Shown: positions 15,508 through 25,029, counted from the stretch's first letter. The stretch: DNA of 64,000 nucleotides from Arthrobacter sp. Bz4 (GCF_003075455.1 NZ_QDAE01000011.1:1-64000), one strand, 5' to 3'. The notes: generated by a model from the letters alone, not told the origin. Translations and numbers: made by a program.

Positions 15508-17217
15508 ATGAAACGCGTGCGTCCGCGCCGATCCCAGCGGATTGTCGCTTTGGCCGTCGTCGCCCTCCTAGGAATCAGCGGCATTGCCGCCTGTTCCTTC
15601 GGGGACACCTCGAAGGGAAGCGGTTCCGATGACGCCGCTACCACTCCTGCCCGCATCAATGGTTACCGAAGCGTCGGCTATTTCCCCCAGTGGGGAGTCT
15701 ATGGGCGACAATTCCCCATGAAGGCCCTTCAGGACTCTGGAGCCGCCGGAAACCTGAGTCACATCAACTACGCCTTCGGGAACATCCACCACGAGACGCT
15801 GACTTGCTTCGAAGCGAACAAGGCTCAGGGAAGCGGTCCGGACGGTTCTGACGGCGCCTCCGACGCGTGGGCGGACTACGGCATGGCCTACGACGCGGCT
15901 GGCTCCATTGCCGGGATCGGTGACACAGCAGAGCAACCGCTGGCCGGATCCTTCAATCAGCTCCGGCAGCTGAAGGCAGCCAACCCGGGGCTGCGTGCGG
16001 TGATCTCACTCGGTGGCTGGACCTGGTCGAAGAACTTCTCCCGCGCTGCGGCGACCGACGAATCCCGCAAGGCGCTGGTCGCCTCCTGCATCGACCTCTA
16101 CATCAAGGGCAACCTCCCGATGATCGAGGGCAGGGGAGGGGACGGTGCTGCGGCCGGCATCTTCGACGGCATCGACATCGACTGGGAATGGCCGGGTACC
16201 GATAAAGGGCTAGAGGGTAACGGTGTGGACACCGAAAACGACGCCGAGAACTTCCGGCTGCTGCTGCAGGAATTCCGGGAGCAACTCGATGCCCATGGGG
16301 TTAACACGGGTGCCTCCTATTCCCTGAGCGCCTTCCTGCCAGCAAATCCGGAGGTTATCGAGGCCGGTGGCTGGAACGACCCCGAACTCTTTGAATACCT
16401 CGACTTCGGAAATATCCAGGGCTACGACCTGTGGGGAACGTGGGAACCGGGCCTCACCGGCCACCAGGGAAACCTTTTCGACGATCCGGAAGATCCACGC
16501 CCAGACGGCGAGCGTTTCTCGGTGGACCGGACCGTCAGTGCCTATCTCGACGCCGGAATCGACCCCGCCCAACTCGGTCTCGGGCTCGCCGCGTTCGGCA
16601 GGGGCTGGATGGGTGCTGACTCGGCGGAGCCTTGGGGCGAAGCCACCGGACCCGCGCCGGGCGGCGAAGAACCGGGCCTTGAGGATTACGACGAGCTGCG
16701 AGAGGTCGGTGAGGAATTCACCGACACGACACTCGGCGCGGCCTGGCGGTTCGACGGCGACAAATGGTGGAGCTACGACAACCCCGAAACCGTGCGTCTC
16801 AAGAGTGACTACATTCTGGAGAAGGGGCTCGGCGGTGGCATGTGGTGGGACCTGGCAGGCAACCGGGACGGTTCGCTCCTGACCGTACTTTCCGATCAGC
16901 TGCGCGAAGCCTCACGAGGCCCGGCACGTGACAGGGTGATGCCCGAGACCACGGTGCAGCCACCCAGTCCGCCAACCATCACCCCCGGCACAACCACCCC
17001 GGGTGCAACGACGGCGGACGCCCCACCGGCAGCCGACCCCTCGCTGTCGGCCCAGGAGGCTGCCGACGCCGAACCCGTGGCCTGGGAAGAAGACATGGTT
17101 TACACCGAGGGCCGCCGGGTGATCTTCGAGGGCGAGATGTACCGGACGCAGTGGTGGACCAGGGGTGATGTTCCCGGCGCCGAGCAATGGGGGCCGTGGC
17201 GGCCGGTGGGTGACTGA
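15508..17217 (+). CDS. Secreted GH18 chitinase-like lipoprotein with carbohydrate-binding tail
   Basis: ATG 15508 follows GGAGG by six bases. The 569-residue precursor begins with a Lys/Arg-rich signal peptide ending in Gly-Ile-Ala-Ala-Cys, a lipobox. The GH18 barrel runs from about residue 50 to 475: Gly-Tyr-Phe-Pro-Gln-Trp at strand one, Ser-Leu-Gly-Gly-Trp-Thr at strand three, and the catalytic Asp-Gly-Ile-Asp-Ile-Asp-Trp-Glu motif near residue 220 with the acid glutamate intact. A Thr/Pro linker follows, then about 45 residues with the Trp and Tyr pattern of type 5/12 chitin-binding modules. It should hydrolyse chitin or related N-acetylglucosamine polymers outside the cell, anchored to the membrane. 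The downstream peptide importer is not obviously linked. Confidence 0.92.
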   Translation: MKRVRPRRSQRIVALAVVALLGISGIAACSFGDTSKGSGSDDAATTPARINGYRSVGYFPQWGVYGRQFPMKALQDSGAAGNLSHINYAFGNIHHETLTCFEANKAQGSGPDGSDGASDAWADYGMAYDAAGSIAGIGDTAEQPLAGSFNQLRQLKAANPGLRAVISLGGWTWSKNFSRAAATDESRKALVASCIDLYIKGNLPMIEGRGGDGAAAGIFDGIDIDWEWPGTDKGLEGNGVDTENDAENFRLLLQEFREQLDAHGVNTGASYSLSAFLPANPEVIEAGGWNDPELFEYLDFGNIQGYDLWGTWEPGLTGHQGNLFDDPEDPRPDGERFSVDRTVSAYLDAGIDPAQLGLGLAAFGRGWMGADSAEPWGEATGPAPGGEEPGLEDYDELREVGEEFTDTTLGAAWRFDGDKWWSYDNPETVRLKSDYILEKGLGGGMWWDLAGNRDGSLLTVLSDQLREASRGPARDRVMPETTVQPPSPPTITPGTTTPGATTADAPPAADPSLSAQEAADAEPVAWEEDMVYTEGRRVIFEGEMYRTQWWTRGDVPGAEQWGPWRPVGD

Positions 17218-17290
17218 CCGCCGACTGCAGGGCAACGCTGATCGTCGATCAAAGACCATTGCCGTCGTGCCCAATGACGGCCATCATCGA

Positions 17291-17410
17291 GTCAAGACCA
17301 AATATCTCATCTCATTCCCGAGCGAAGCGATGATGATCCCTGAAGAAGAGTTTCCCGCCGTCGTCGCCGCCTCTCACGCTGTGATCGAGGACGCTAAAAC
17401 TGCCGTTGTT
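17291..17410 (+). pseudogene. Remnant of a YCII-related protein
   Basis: A stretch of about 40 codons reads Lys-Tyr-Leu-Ile-Ser-Phe-Pro-Ser-Glu-Ala-Met, then Pro-Glu-Glu-Glu-Phe-Pro-Ala-Val and Ala-His-like-Ala-Val-Ile-Glu-Asp-Ala-Lys. This resembles the N-terminus of small actinobacterial YCII-family proteins of about 110 residues. It then loses similarity, and there is no proper start. I read it as a decayed fragment; chance similarity cannot be excluded. Confidence 0.4.
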
Positions 17411-17706
17411 CCCGGGAACTCCGTGATTTCAGGTATGACCCGGGTAGTTAGCGGGCGTGGGATGCAGCACCTCAGTGAGCGCATAACCATCAGGCTATTC
17501 CCGCTATAGGCGTTTGCCGCCCGATGAGTGTCCAGCGGTTTTCCTCTACAAAAGCTGGGCCAATAATGTTGATCTGCGGGTGCTGGGAAAGCCCTGAATG
17601 AACACTGGGAAAAAAATTTGGTTGCATCTCGGTAACAACCCGGTTGCGATGGGGGTTAGGACACCTGACCGCAACAATTAGCCCTTAGGCTTCTAGTCAT
17701 GTGAGG

Positions 17707-17732
17707 CACGCCACTCCTCAGGGAGGGGCGTG
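17707..17732 (+). promoter_or_regulatory. Leader hairpin upstream of peptide ABC operon
   Basis: An 11-bp stem with one mismatch (17707-17717 with 17722-17732) and a tight loop lies about 57 bases before the binding-protein start. There is no long T run after it, so it may be an RNA-stability or attenuation element rather than a plain terminator. Confidence 0.5.
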
Positions 17733-17788
17733 TCAGCTCTTTGTAAAACCACATGGGGCTCTATCCAGAACACGAAATAGGAGGCGGA

Positions 17789-19567
17789 ATGCGTTTCGGA
17801 CGTACTTCCAAAGCTGTGGGAGTCGCGGCAATCGCTGCACTTGCACTCAGCGCCTGCGCCAGCACAGACAGTGGCGACGGCAATTCTGACCCAGACGCGA
17901 GCGGCGACACCGGCGCCTCGAGTGGCGGAGTCGTAAGTGTTGCCGAGGTAAACCCGTTTACCTCGTTCAACTCAGACAGCGCTACAGGCAACGTCGATAT
18001 CAACGGCAAGGTCAGCTACCTGACCAAGTCCGGGTTCAACTACATCAACGACCAGCTTGAGGTCGTTCCGAGGGAAGAATTCGGATCCTACGAAGTTGTT
18101 TCCGAAGATCCTCTGACCGTCACCTACACCGTCAACGAGGGTGTCGCTTGGTCCGACGGCGAGCCAATCGACGGCGGAGATCTCCTGTTCTCCTGGGCCG
18201 TCAGCTCAGGCTACTTTGACGACGCGGACGCCGAAGCAGAAACCGGCTCCACGTACTTCGCAGCAGCCAGCACCGCTGGCCTGGACCTGTCACTGCTCCC
18301 CGAATTGGGTGAAGATGGCCGTTCCATCACCATCGAGTACACCGAGCCCTACGCTGACTGGGAAATCGCCTACGGTGTGATTGACACCCCAGCCCACGTT
18401 GTCGCAACCCAGGCTGGACTTGCTGACGAAGCTGCCCTGATCGAACTCATCCAGAACACCCCCGAAGGTGATCCGGAAAATCCTCAGGAACGTCCCGACC
18501 TTCAGCCAGTCGCTGACATCTGGAACACTGCCTTCGACACCACCACCCTTCCTGACGATCCAGCCATGTACCTGTCCAGCGGACCGTACATCGTTGACTC
18601 AATGACTCCTGACCAGTCGATGACACTGGTCAAGAACGAAGACTACAACTGGGGTCCCGAGACCCAGCTCGACGAAATCACCATCCGCTACATCGGTGAC
18701 GCCACTGCTCAGGTCCAGGGCCTGCAGAACGGCGACGTCGACGTTATCCAGCCACAGGCATCAGCTGACACGCTCGCGTCACTCGAAGCCATTGACGGCG
18801 TCAACATCTTCGAAGGCGACGAGCTCTCCTTCGATCACATTGACCTCAACTACAGCGGTGTCTTCGAAGACGAGAACGTTCGCAAGGCGTTCATGATGAC
18901 GATCCCTCGCGACGCCATTGTTGCTTCAACCATCGCTCAGCTGGATCCAGAAGCTGACCACCGCAACTCGAACATCTTCGACGTCGGCACCCCCGGCTAC
19001 GAGGCAGCTGTTCCCGTGAACGGTTCAGAGGCGTATGACGAAGTTGACATCGAAGGAGCAAAGGAACTGCTCGATGGAGCAACTCCTGAGGTCCGCATCA
19101 TGTACAGCGTCGACAACCCCAACCGGGTTGACGCTTACACCCTCATCGCTGAAAGCGCTGAGCAGGCTGGCTTCCAGGTTGTTGACGGCGGACTCCCCGG
19201 CAACGAGTGGGGTTCAGCTTTGGGTACGGGAACCTATGACGCAACCATCTTCGGCTGGGTCAGCACGGGCGTTGGCGTAACCGGTGTTCCCCAGCTCTAC
19301 GGCTGTGGCTCGGCATCCAACTTCAGCGGATTCTGTGATGATGAAGCTCAGGAAGCTATGGACCAGCTGATCGTCACCACTGATGAAGCTGAGCAGCAGG
19401 AGCTGCAGACCATCGTCGACACCCGCCTGTTCGAGACCGGCTATGGCCTGCCTCTGTTCCAGTCGATCGGTATCAACGCTGCCAGTGATTCAATCGAAGG
19501 CGTCGGCTTCAGCCCGACCCAAGAGGGTATCTGGTGGAACTTCTGGGAATGGACAGTTGCTGAGTAA
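17789..19567 (+). CDS. Peptide ABC transporter substrate-binding lipoprotein
   Basis: ATG 17789 has AGGAGG six bases upstream. The 592-residue precursor carries a signal peptide with lipobox Leu-Ser-Ala-Cys near residue 21 and then an acidic Ser/Gly/Asp linker. The rest is a family 5 extracellular binding protein (SBP_bac_5): Val-Ala-Trp-Ser-Asp-Gly-Glu-Pro-Ile near 120, Leu-Ser-Ser-Gly-Pro-Tyr-Ile near 262 and a Leu-Asn-Tyr-Ser-Gly block near 350. It should bind peptides outside the membrane and deliver them to the permeases encoded directly downstream. The operon order (binding protein, two permeases, ATPase) is that of Dpp/Opp importers. Usual Dpp proteins are about 530-560 residues, so it is slightly long. 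Confidence 0.92.
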   Translation: MRFGRTSKAVGVAAIAALALSACASTDSGDGNSDPDASGDTGASSGGVVSVAEVNPFTSFNSDSATGNVDINGKVSYLTKSGFNYINDQLEVVPREEFGSYEVVSEDPLTVTYTVNEGVAWSDGEPIDGGDLLFSWAVSSGYFDDADAEAETGSTYFAAASTAGLDLSLLPELGEDGRSITIEYTEPYADWEIAYGVIDTPAHVVATQAGLADEAALIELIQNTPEGDPENPQERPDLQPVADIWNTAFDTTTLPDDPAMYLSSGPYIVDSMTPDQSMTLVKNEDYNWGPETQLDEITIRYIGDATAQVQGLQNGDVDVIQPQASADTLASLEAIDGVNIFEGDELSFDHIDLNYSGVFEDENVRKAFMMTIPRDAIVASTIAQLDPEADHRNSNIFDVGTPGYEAAVPVNGSEAYDEVDIEGAKELLDGATPEVRIMYSVDNPNRVDAYTLIAESAEQAGFQVVDGGLPGNEWGSALGTGTYDATIFGWVSTGVGVTGVPQLYGCGSASNFSGFCDDEAQEAMDQLIVTTDEAEQQELQTIVDTRLFETGYGLPLFQSIGINAASDSIEGVGFSPTQEGIWWNFWEWTVAE

Positions 19568-19601
19568 TTCGGCCACACCCATTATCTAGTGCGCTAGACA
19601 C

Positions 19602-19640
19602 GAAAGCGCTGGGGCCGGCCTCGCTGGCCCCAGCGCTTTC
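19602..19640. terminator. Strong intercistronic hairpin after the binding-protein gene
   Basis: A perfect 15-bp stem (19602-19616 with 19626-19640) lies 34 bases after the binding-protein stop and about 140 bases before the first permease. Such hairpins often reduce read-through so that the binding protein is made in excess of the membrane subunits. The T run is short (TTTCT), so attenuation or mRNA protection is likely. Confidence 0.75.
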
Positions 19641-19781
19641 TAGCGCCTGCACCATCCTCGGAATTGCGCATCAGCGGGAAGCGATTGGGATCTCCCAAAT
19701 ATCGGCTGCCTGTTCGGTGCATTACACTCTTGCCACAACGCCGGGTGATCCCCGGAACCTTAACATTGAGGTTTAAACACT

Positions 19782-21323
19782 ATGGTGACCTACATCGTCC
19801 GGCGCTTAGTTGCCGCCGTGCTCATCCTGTTGGGCGCATCCTTCATCGTCTACATGCTGACCGCATTTTCAGGCGATCCACTGGCGGATCTGCGCGAGAG
19901 CAACGTTCCCAACCGGGACACGCTCATCCAACTTCGGACAGACCTGCTGAGTCTCGACGTCCCAGCCCCTATCCGGTACTTCGAATGGCTCGGTGGGGCA
20001 GCCAGCTGCCTCATCCCCTTCGCGGCTACCTGCGACCTCGGCAGCAGCATCGCCGGAATTGAAGTAACCCAGTTGCTCGCCCGGGCGATGGGCCAGACCA
20101 TCCTCCTCGTCACCGGCGCCACCGTCCTCGCCATCCTGATCGGCATTTCGCTAGGTATCATCACCGCCCTCCGCCAATACAGCGGACTCGATTACGGTGT
20201 CACCTTCATGGCGTTCCTCTTCTTCTCCCTCCCAATCTTCTGGGTGGCGGTCCTGTTGAAGGAGTATGGAGCGATCAGCTTCAACACGTTCCTTGCCGAT
20301 CCGAATATTTCCCTCACTGCGATACTGGTCACCAGTTCGGTCTCCGCCTTTATCTGGTATTTGGTCGCCCGAGGGACTTTGAAGAAGCGTCTGATCGCAG
20401 GGGCGGCCGGGTTCGCCTTCGCAGCAGTCATTCTCTTTTTCCTCGACCTCACCCAGTGGTTCCTCGAACCAGGCTTCGGCCCCGTCGTCATTGCCATTGC
20501 AGGCGTCGGAATCGCCTACGGTGTCACCCTCCTGACCGCAGGGCTGAAGAACCGCAAGGCGCTCTACTCGGCGCTGATCGTCGTTGGCATCGGCATGATT
20601 GCCTACTTCACCATCCAGCCTCTGCTCGACCTGGCGACCCCGCTGATGATCGTCCTGCTGGCTGTCGCTACCGTGCTGGTCGGCGTCGCTGTTGGATACT
20701 TCATGGGCGGCTACGACCGTCGGCAGAGCATGAACGCTGCGGGACTCACTGCTTTCCTCATGGGTTTCACCATCCTCCTCGACCGATTTATGCAGTCCTG
20801 GCCCCTCTACTCGGACAACAGCAGGATCCGGGGCAGGCCAATTGCCACCCTGGGTTCCTCCACCCCGAACCTTGAGGGTGACTTCTGGATCATGGGCATC
20901 GATACCTTTACCCATCTCCTGCTCCCCACCATTGCGCTGATGCTGATCTCATTGGCCGGCTACAGCCGCTATTCAAGGGCATCGATGCTCGAGATCATGA
21001 ACCAGGACTACATCCGCACGGCACGCGCCAAGGGGCTGGGCGAGCGCACAGTCGTGATGCGTCACGCGTTCCGGAACGCACTGATCCCATTGGCCACCCT
21101 CGTCGCCTTTGACATCGGCGGACTGATCGGCGGTGCCATCATCACCGAACAGGTCTTCGCCTTCAGCGGTATGGGACAACTGTTCATTGGTGCGTTGGGC
21201 CGCGTTGATCCGAATCCCATCATGGGAGTCTTCCTGATTACCGGCATCCTGGCCCTCGTCTTCAACCTGGTTGCAGACCTGGCCTACTCGGTACTTGACC
21301 CACGAGTGAGGGTAAAAGCATGA
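19782..21323 (+). CDS. Peptide ABC transporter permease (DppB-like) with internal membrane insertion
   Basis: The 513-residue protein begins with the DppB-type N-terminus (Tyr-Ile-Val-Arg-Arg-Leu-Val-Ala, first TM at residues 8-28) and ends with the conserved permease loop Arg-Thr-Ala-Arg-Ala-Lys-Gly-Leu-Gly-Glu near residue 410 that contacts the ATPase, then three more membrane segments. Typical DppB/OppB proteins are 305-340 residues. The extra length is an insertion of about 170 residues (roughly 180-345) that itself contains four or five hydrophobic segments and a hinge with Met-Gly-Gly-Tyr-Asp-Arg-Arg. The start is ATG 19782; the stop overlaps the next gene by four bases, indicating coupled translation. 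Confidence 0.9.
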   Translation: MVTYIVRRLVAAVLILLGASFIVYMLTAFSGDPLADLRESNVPNRDTLIQLRTDLLSLDVPAPIRYFEWLGGAASCLIPFAATCDLGSSIAGIEVTQLLARAMGQTILLVTGATVLAILIGISLGIITALRQYSGLDYGVTFMAFLFFSLPIFWVAVLLKEYGAISFNTFLADPNISLTAILVTSSVSAFIWYLVARGTLKKRLIAGAAGFAFAAVILFFLDLTQWFLEPGFGPVVIAIAGVGIAYGVTLLTAGLKNRKALYSALIVVGIGMIAYFTIQPLLDLATPLMIVLLAVATVLVGVAVGYFMGGYDRRQSMNAAGLTAFLMGFTILLDRFMQSWPLYSDNSRIRGRPIATLGSSTPNLEGDFWIMGIDTFTHLLLPTIALMLISLAGYSRYSRASMLEIMNQDYIRTARAKGLGERTVVMRHAFRNALIPLATLVAFDIGGLIGGAIITEQVFAFSGMGQLFIGALGRVDPNPIMGVFLITGILALVFNLVADLAYSVLDPRVRVKA

Positions 21324-22369
21324 GCACCAGAGCAGAGAACAAGCAAAAGCCGACCCCGAAGAAAGACGACTCGATTGGCCTGAGCCAGGGTCAGATCGTC
21401 CGCAAGCGGTTCTTCGGCAACTCAGCCGCCGTTGTGAGCATGGTGGTTTTCGTCCTCGTGGTGATCACCGCTTTCACCTCGATCGGGTATGCGGGCATCC
21501 CGGGCTGGTGGAAATGGAACTACGTTCAGACTCTTCCCCTCGCCACCCCCAACGGCGCACCCACCTGGGTCCTGCCGTTCGACTTCGGTGACCACCCATT
21601 CGGTCAGGACCGCGTCGGCCGCGACCTGTTCGCCATGACCATGCGCGGCACCCAGCTCTCGCTGATCATCATGTTCATCATCGGCATCCTCGGTGGGATC
21701 CTCGGCGTGATCATCGGTGGAGTGTCAGGGTACTTCCGCGGCTGGGTCGAATCAGTACTGATGCGCTTCACCGACGTCATCATCGTGATCCCCCTGATCA
21801 TTCTCGCCGCCGTCCTCGGTAGCGTGGGGAACAACCTCACCGGCAGCGGCACCTTCCTGCGCAGCATCATGGGTGGTAGCGCAGGGGTAATTCTGCTCGG
21901 AGTGTTTGTGGGGCTGATCATCTGGACTGGTCTTGCCCGCCTGGTCCGCGGGGAGTTCCTCTCCCTCCGTGAGCGCGAATTCGTTGACGCTGCCCGGATC
22001 GCAGGGGCATCCGATACCAGGATCATTTTCAAGCACATCCTGCCCAACGCCGTGGGCGTGATTATCGTCAACACCACCCTGGTGATGGCGTCGGCCATCC
22101 TGCTGGAGTCAGCACTGTCCTTCCTCGGGCTAGGAGTCAGGGCCCCCGATATCTCCCTCGGCAGTCTGATCAGCGACAACCAGCAGGCGTTCAACACCCG
22201 GCCATGGTTGTTCTGGTGGCCTGGGCTCTTCATCATCCTGATCTGTTTGTCGATCAACTTCATCGGTGATGGGCTACGAGATGCTTTCGATCCGCGTCAG
22301 AAGAAATTCAACGCCAAGAAGGCAGTACACTCTGGCGATATCTCCGACCCCAGCCGCCCCGAGGCCTAA
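21320..22369 (+). CDS. Peptide ABC transporter permease (DppC-like)
   Basis: A 349-residue inner-membrane permease. The N-terminus is a cytoplasmic, Lys-rich stretch, followed by TM1 at about 40-62, an external segment with the Gly-Gln-Asp-Arg-Val-Gly-Arg-Asp motif typical of DppC near residue 95, and then five further membrane spans. The ATPase-contact loop Glu-Phe-Val-Asp-Ala-Ala-Arg-Ile-Ala-Gly-Ala-Ser lies near 220-232. It starts at ATG 21320, overlapping the DppB-like stop. The pair forms the membrane channel of the importer. It is of normal length for the family. Confidence 0.93.
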   Translation: MSTRAENKQKPTPKKDDSIGLSQGQIVRKRFFGNSAAVVSMVVFVLVVITAFTSIGYAGIPGWWKWNYVQTLPLATPNGAPTWVLPFDFGDHPFGQDRVGRDLFAMTMRGTQLSLIIMFIIGILGGILGVIIGGVSGYFRGWVESVLMRFTDVIIVIPLIILAAVLGSVGNNLTGSGTFLRSIMGGSAGVILLGVFVGLIIWTGLARLVRGEFLSLREREFVDAARIAGASDTRIIFKHILPNAVGVIIVNTTLVMASAILLESALSFLGLGVRAPDISLGSLISDNQQAFNTRPWLFWWPGLFIILICLSINFIGDGLRDAFDPRQKKFNAKKAVHSGDISDPSRPEA

Positions 22370-22393
22370 AGTGCCGAAGCGCATGGTTGACCC

Positions 22394-22431
22394 GGTAGGC
22401 GCGGCAGTGGTGCTGCCGCGTCGCGCCTACC
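22394..22431. terminator. Bidirectional terminator-like hairpin
   Basis: A perfect 10-bp outer stem (22394-22403 with 22422-22431) continues inward with a further GCAG/CTGC pairing. It lies between the convergent ends of the second permease and the PH-domain gene and can serve both. A T run is absent. Confidence 0.65.
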
Positions 22432-22433
22432 AG

Positions 22434-23063
22434 TTAGACCAGGGAGAAAGCAATCAGGTTGGCGGCAATCAGGGCGATTGCACATCCGATCTCAACCCAG
22501 TGGATGCGGGTAACCACAGCAGTGGTTTCCGTGGCGTCGGCGTCAACCAGTCCACCGTCGACCAGGGCCGCCCAGTGGGTACGGACCAGGAAGGCTGCCG
22601 CTCCCGAATCGGTATTCTTCAGATCTCCCGGTCGAATGGACTGGGCTGGACCGTAGCTGGATTCGGGCAGGCCCTGAACATGCTCAGGCTTACCCCGGTG
22701 TGTGCCCCAGACGCCGGGAGCCGGCGCCGCCCACGCGGTGTGACTACCGCGAACGGTGACGAGGGTAAGGGCAAACTTCGTGTCGACGTGAATCAGCGCC
22801 GCCCACGGCACCGAAATGGAGCGCAGCGGGTTGTTGAGCGTTACTGCGTCGTCGGCAATCACCACGGACGGATGCCAGAACAGCAACCAGCCAAAGTAGG
22901 CCAGGGCGAGCAGCGGCCACGCGGAAATCAAACCGTCAACGCCGTCACCAGCCACCGACAGGGCAATACCAATCCCGGCCAGCACCCAGGTCAAACCTGC
23001 AAACCACTTGCCAAATCGTGGTTTGAAGATGACGGGACTGGCTACATCACTCGGGCTATTCAT
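22434..23063 (-). CDS. PH-domain membrane protein
   Basis: The 209-residue protein (Met at 23063) has two N-terminal membrane segments (about residues 20-40 and 45-62), then a bacterial PH-like domain: Pro-Ser-Val-Val-Ile-Ala-Asp-Asp-Ala-Val-Thr-Leu-Asn-Asn-Pro and Ile-Ser-Val-Pro-Trp-Ala-Ala-Leu-Ile. A third hydrophobic segment ends the protein. Such actinobacterial PH-domain proteins are common and of unknown function. It is encoded opposite to the peptide transporter and separates the permease genes from the ATPase gene, an unusual position. Co-function with the transporter is not implied. Confidence 0.78.
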   Translation of the reverse strand: MNSPSDVASPVIFKPRFGKWFAGLTWVLAGIGIALSVAGDGVDGLISAWPLLALAYFGWLLFWHPSVVIADDAVTLNNPLRSISVPWAALIHVDTKFALTLVTVRGSHTAWAAPAPGVWGTHRGKPEHVQGLPESSYGPAQSIRPGDLKNTDSGAAAFLVRTHWAALVDGGLVDADATETTAVVTRIHWVEIGCAIALIAANLIAFSLV

Positions 23064-23143
23064 ACCCATATAGTTTCAGGATTCCGGGCCAGTCCACTAA
23101 TCACCAGAATGTGGCAGGCCACGGGCGGAAGGAAAGCAGAATC

Positions 23144-24967
23144 ATGACCGACGGCGTCATCGAAAATTCGGAAACAGGCCAGACACCCCAGGGCGACGTT
23201 CCTGTGCTCCAGGTCAAAGGCTTGAGCGTCGACTATGGCGTGGACAAGGTCTGGGTCCCTGCAGCCATCGACCTGAACTACGAGGTCAAGGCCGGTGAGG
23301 TACTCGCCATCGTGGGCGAGTCCGGATCGGGCAAGAGCGCGAGCTCCATGTCTCTCCTGGGCTTGCTCCCTGAAAACAGCCGCACCACGGGCAGCGTGAA
23401 GCTCAACGGCAGGGAGATCCTCGGGCTGACCGGAAGCAAACTTCGCCAGGTTCGTGGCCGTGACGTTGCGGTCATTTTCCAGGAACCGATGACCGCAATG
23501 AACCCGGTGTACACCATCGGGTTCCAGATCATCGAAACCATCCGCCTGCACAACGAGATTTCCCCGGACGAGGCCAAAGAGCGGGCGCTGAAGCTGCTTG
23601 ACATGGTTGAGCTTCCCGACCCTGAGAAGGCGTTCAAGTCCTACCCGCACCAGCTGTCTGGTGGGCAGCGCCAACGGGCCATGATCGCCCAGTCGCTTTC
23701 CTGTGATCCGAAGCTACTCATTGCCGACGAGCCCACAACCGCGCTGGACGTGACTGTTCAGGCCGAAATCCTGGACCTGATGCGCAACCTGCGCAACAAG
23801 CTAAACAGTGCCATCGTATTGATCACCCATGACATGGGAGTGGTCGCCGACCTCGCCGACCACATCGTAGTGATGAGCAAGGGCCGGATCGTTGAAGCGG
23901 GCACCTCCGCACAGATTTTTCATGACCCGCAGCACGAATACACCAGGAAACTGCTCGCCGCGGTGCCCCACCTTGGGCAGGGCGGCGGCGACACCGATGA
24001 AGTAGATGTCACCGCAGCGCTTGCAGCCGCCACCCGCACCGAGCTCAGGGACGTCGACCAGGACGAGCTGATGCGGCGCGAACGCGACAACCAGGCGCGG
24101 CTCGATGAAGCAGAACGCGCCGCTGACACCTCGCGCGGTGCCGCAGTGTTGCAACTCACAGATGTGGCAATCGAGTACCCCAAACAGGGCAGGGTCCCCG
24201 CATTCCGGGCGGTCGAAGGGGCGAATCTGGCCATCTACCCGGGAGAGATTCTCGGCTTGGTTGGCGAGTCAGGATCAGGGAAAACAACCATCGGGCGTGC
24301 GGCAGTTGGCTTGCTGCCCGTCGCCGCAGGGTCGCTGACCGTCACCGGCAAGGAAATCTCGAACGCGACCCGTAAGGAACTGTTCGAGCTGCGCCGCAAC
24401 GTGGGAATGGTCTTCCAGGACCCTTCCTCATCATTGAACCCCCGGCTGCCCCTGGGGGAGAGCATCGGCGAACCGATGTTCCTGGCGAAGGTGGCTAAGG
24501 GCGCCGATCTGCAGAAGCGGATCGAGACCCTCCTCGACCAGGTGGAGCTGCCGCGCGCCTACCGCAACCGGTACCCACATGAGCTCTCGGGTGGGCAGAA
24601 GCAGCGGGTCGGTATTGCTCGCGCACTATCGTTGAAACCGAAGCTTCTCGTGGCTGATGAACCGACCTCAGCACTCGATGTGTCGGTGCAGGCCACCGTG
24701 CTGGAACTGCTGAAGAACCTGCAGCAGGAGCTCGGGTTCGCCTGCCTGTTCGTCACCCACGACCTCGCCGTCGTCGACCTCATGTCCGACCGGATTTGCG
24801 TGATGCGACGAGGCAGGATTGTGGAGCAGGGGACCAGGGACCAGATCCTTCGGCGGCCTCAGGATCCCTACACTCAGCGGCTCCTCGCGGCGGTCCCGCT
24901 GCCGAACCCGGAGAAGCAGCGCGAACGCCGGGAGCTGCGGGCGAAGCTCCTCGCATCAGCCGAGTAA
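23144..24967 (+). CDS. Peptide ABC transporter ATPase, fused DppD-DppF type
   Basis: ATG 23144 follows a GGAAGGAAAG site. The 607-residue protein holds two complete ABC ATPase domains. Domain 1 has Walker A Gly-Glu-Ser-Gly-Ser-Gly-Lys-Ser near residue 60 and the signature Leu-Ser-Gly-Gly-Gln-Arg-Gln-Arg near 170. Domain 2 has Gly-Glu-Ser-Gly-Ser-Gly-Lys-Thr-Thr near 375 and Leu-Ser-Gly-Gly-Gln-Lys-Gln-Arg near 484. Each has an Ala-Asp-Glu-Pro-Thr Walker B. A linker of about 50 charged residues joins them. It energises the two permeases encoded upstream on the same strand, across the intervening PH gene. Its own promoter is probably needed because of that insertion. Confidence 0.93.
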   Translation: MTDGVIENSETGQTPQGDVPVLQVKGLSVDYGVDKVWVPAAIDLNYEVKAGEVLAIVGESGSGKSASSMSLLGLLPENSRTTGSVKLNGREILGLTGSKLRQVRGRDVAVIFQEPMTAMNPVYTIGFQIIETIRLHNEISPDEAKERALKLLDMVELPDPEKAFKSYPHQLSGGQRQRAMIAQSLSCDPKLLIADEPTTALDVTVQAEILDLMRNLRNKLNSAIVLITHDMGVVADLADHIVVMSKGRIVEAGTSAQIFHDPQHEYTRKLLAAVPHLGQGGGDTDEVDVTAALAAATRTELRDVDQDELMRRERDNQARLDEAERAADTSRGAAVLQLTDVAIEYPKQGRVPAFRAVEGANLAIYPGEILGLVGESGSGKTTIGRAAVGLLPVAAGSLTVTGKEISNATRKELFELRRNVGMVFQDPSSSLNPRLPLGESIGEPMFLAKVAKGADLQKRIETLLDQVELPRAYRNRYPHELSGGQKQRVGIARALSLKPKLLVADEPTSALDVSVQATVLELLKNLQQELGFACLFVTHDLAVVDLMSDRICVMRRGRIVEQGTRDQILRRPQDPYTQRLLAAVPLPNPEKQRERRELRAKLLASAE

Positions 24968-24984
24968 CGGCTCCCGTTTACCAG

Positions 24985-25029
24985 GAACGACGGCGACACA
25001 TCCCTTCCGCGGATGGGTCGCCGTCGTTC
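24985..25029. terminator. Intrinsic terminator after the peptide ABC ATPase
   Basis: A 13-bp perfect stem (24985-24997 with 25017-25029), extended inward by CATCC/GGATG, lies 18 bases after the stop. The 3' side is TTCTCG, with little T run, but position and strength suit a terminator closing the transporter block. Confidence 0.75.

Larger units (their letters stand above)
17218..17788. other. Long intergenic region with a leader for the peptide ABC genes
   Basis: Apart from a YCII-like remnant near 17291-17410 no gene is seen. The second half is probably the promoter and 5' leader of the binding-protein gene; it contains a strong hairpin at 17707-17732. AT-rich bases around 17611-17625 stand out from the surrounding composition and may belong to a promoter, but no confident -35/-10 pair was identified. 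Confidence 0.5.

Noticed and set aside
17165-17509. Complete gene for a YCII protein
   Set aside because: Only about 40 codons resemble the family and there is no suitable start or C-terminal part, so it is kept only as a remnant.
22266-23147. 293-codon plus-strand frame
   Set aside because: Antisense to the PH-domain gene and across an intergenic hairpin; no start signal or family resemblance.
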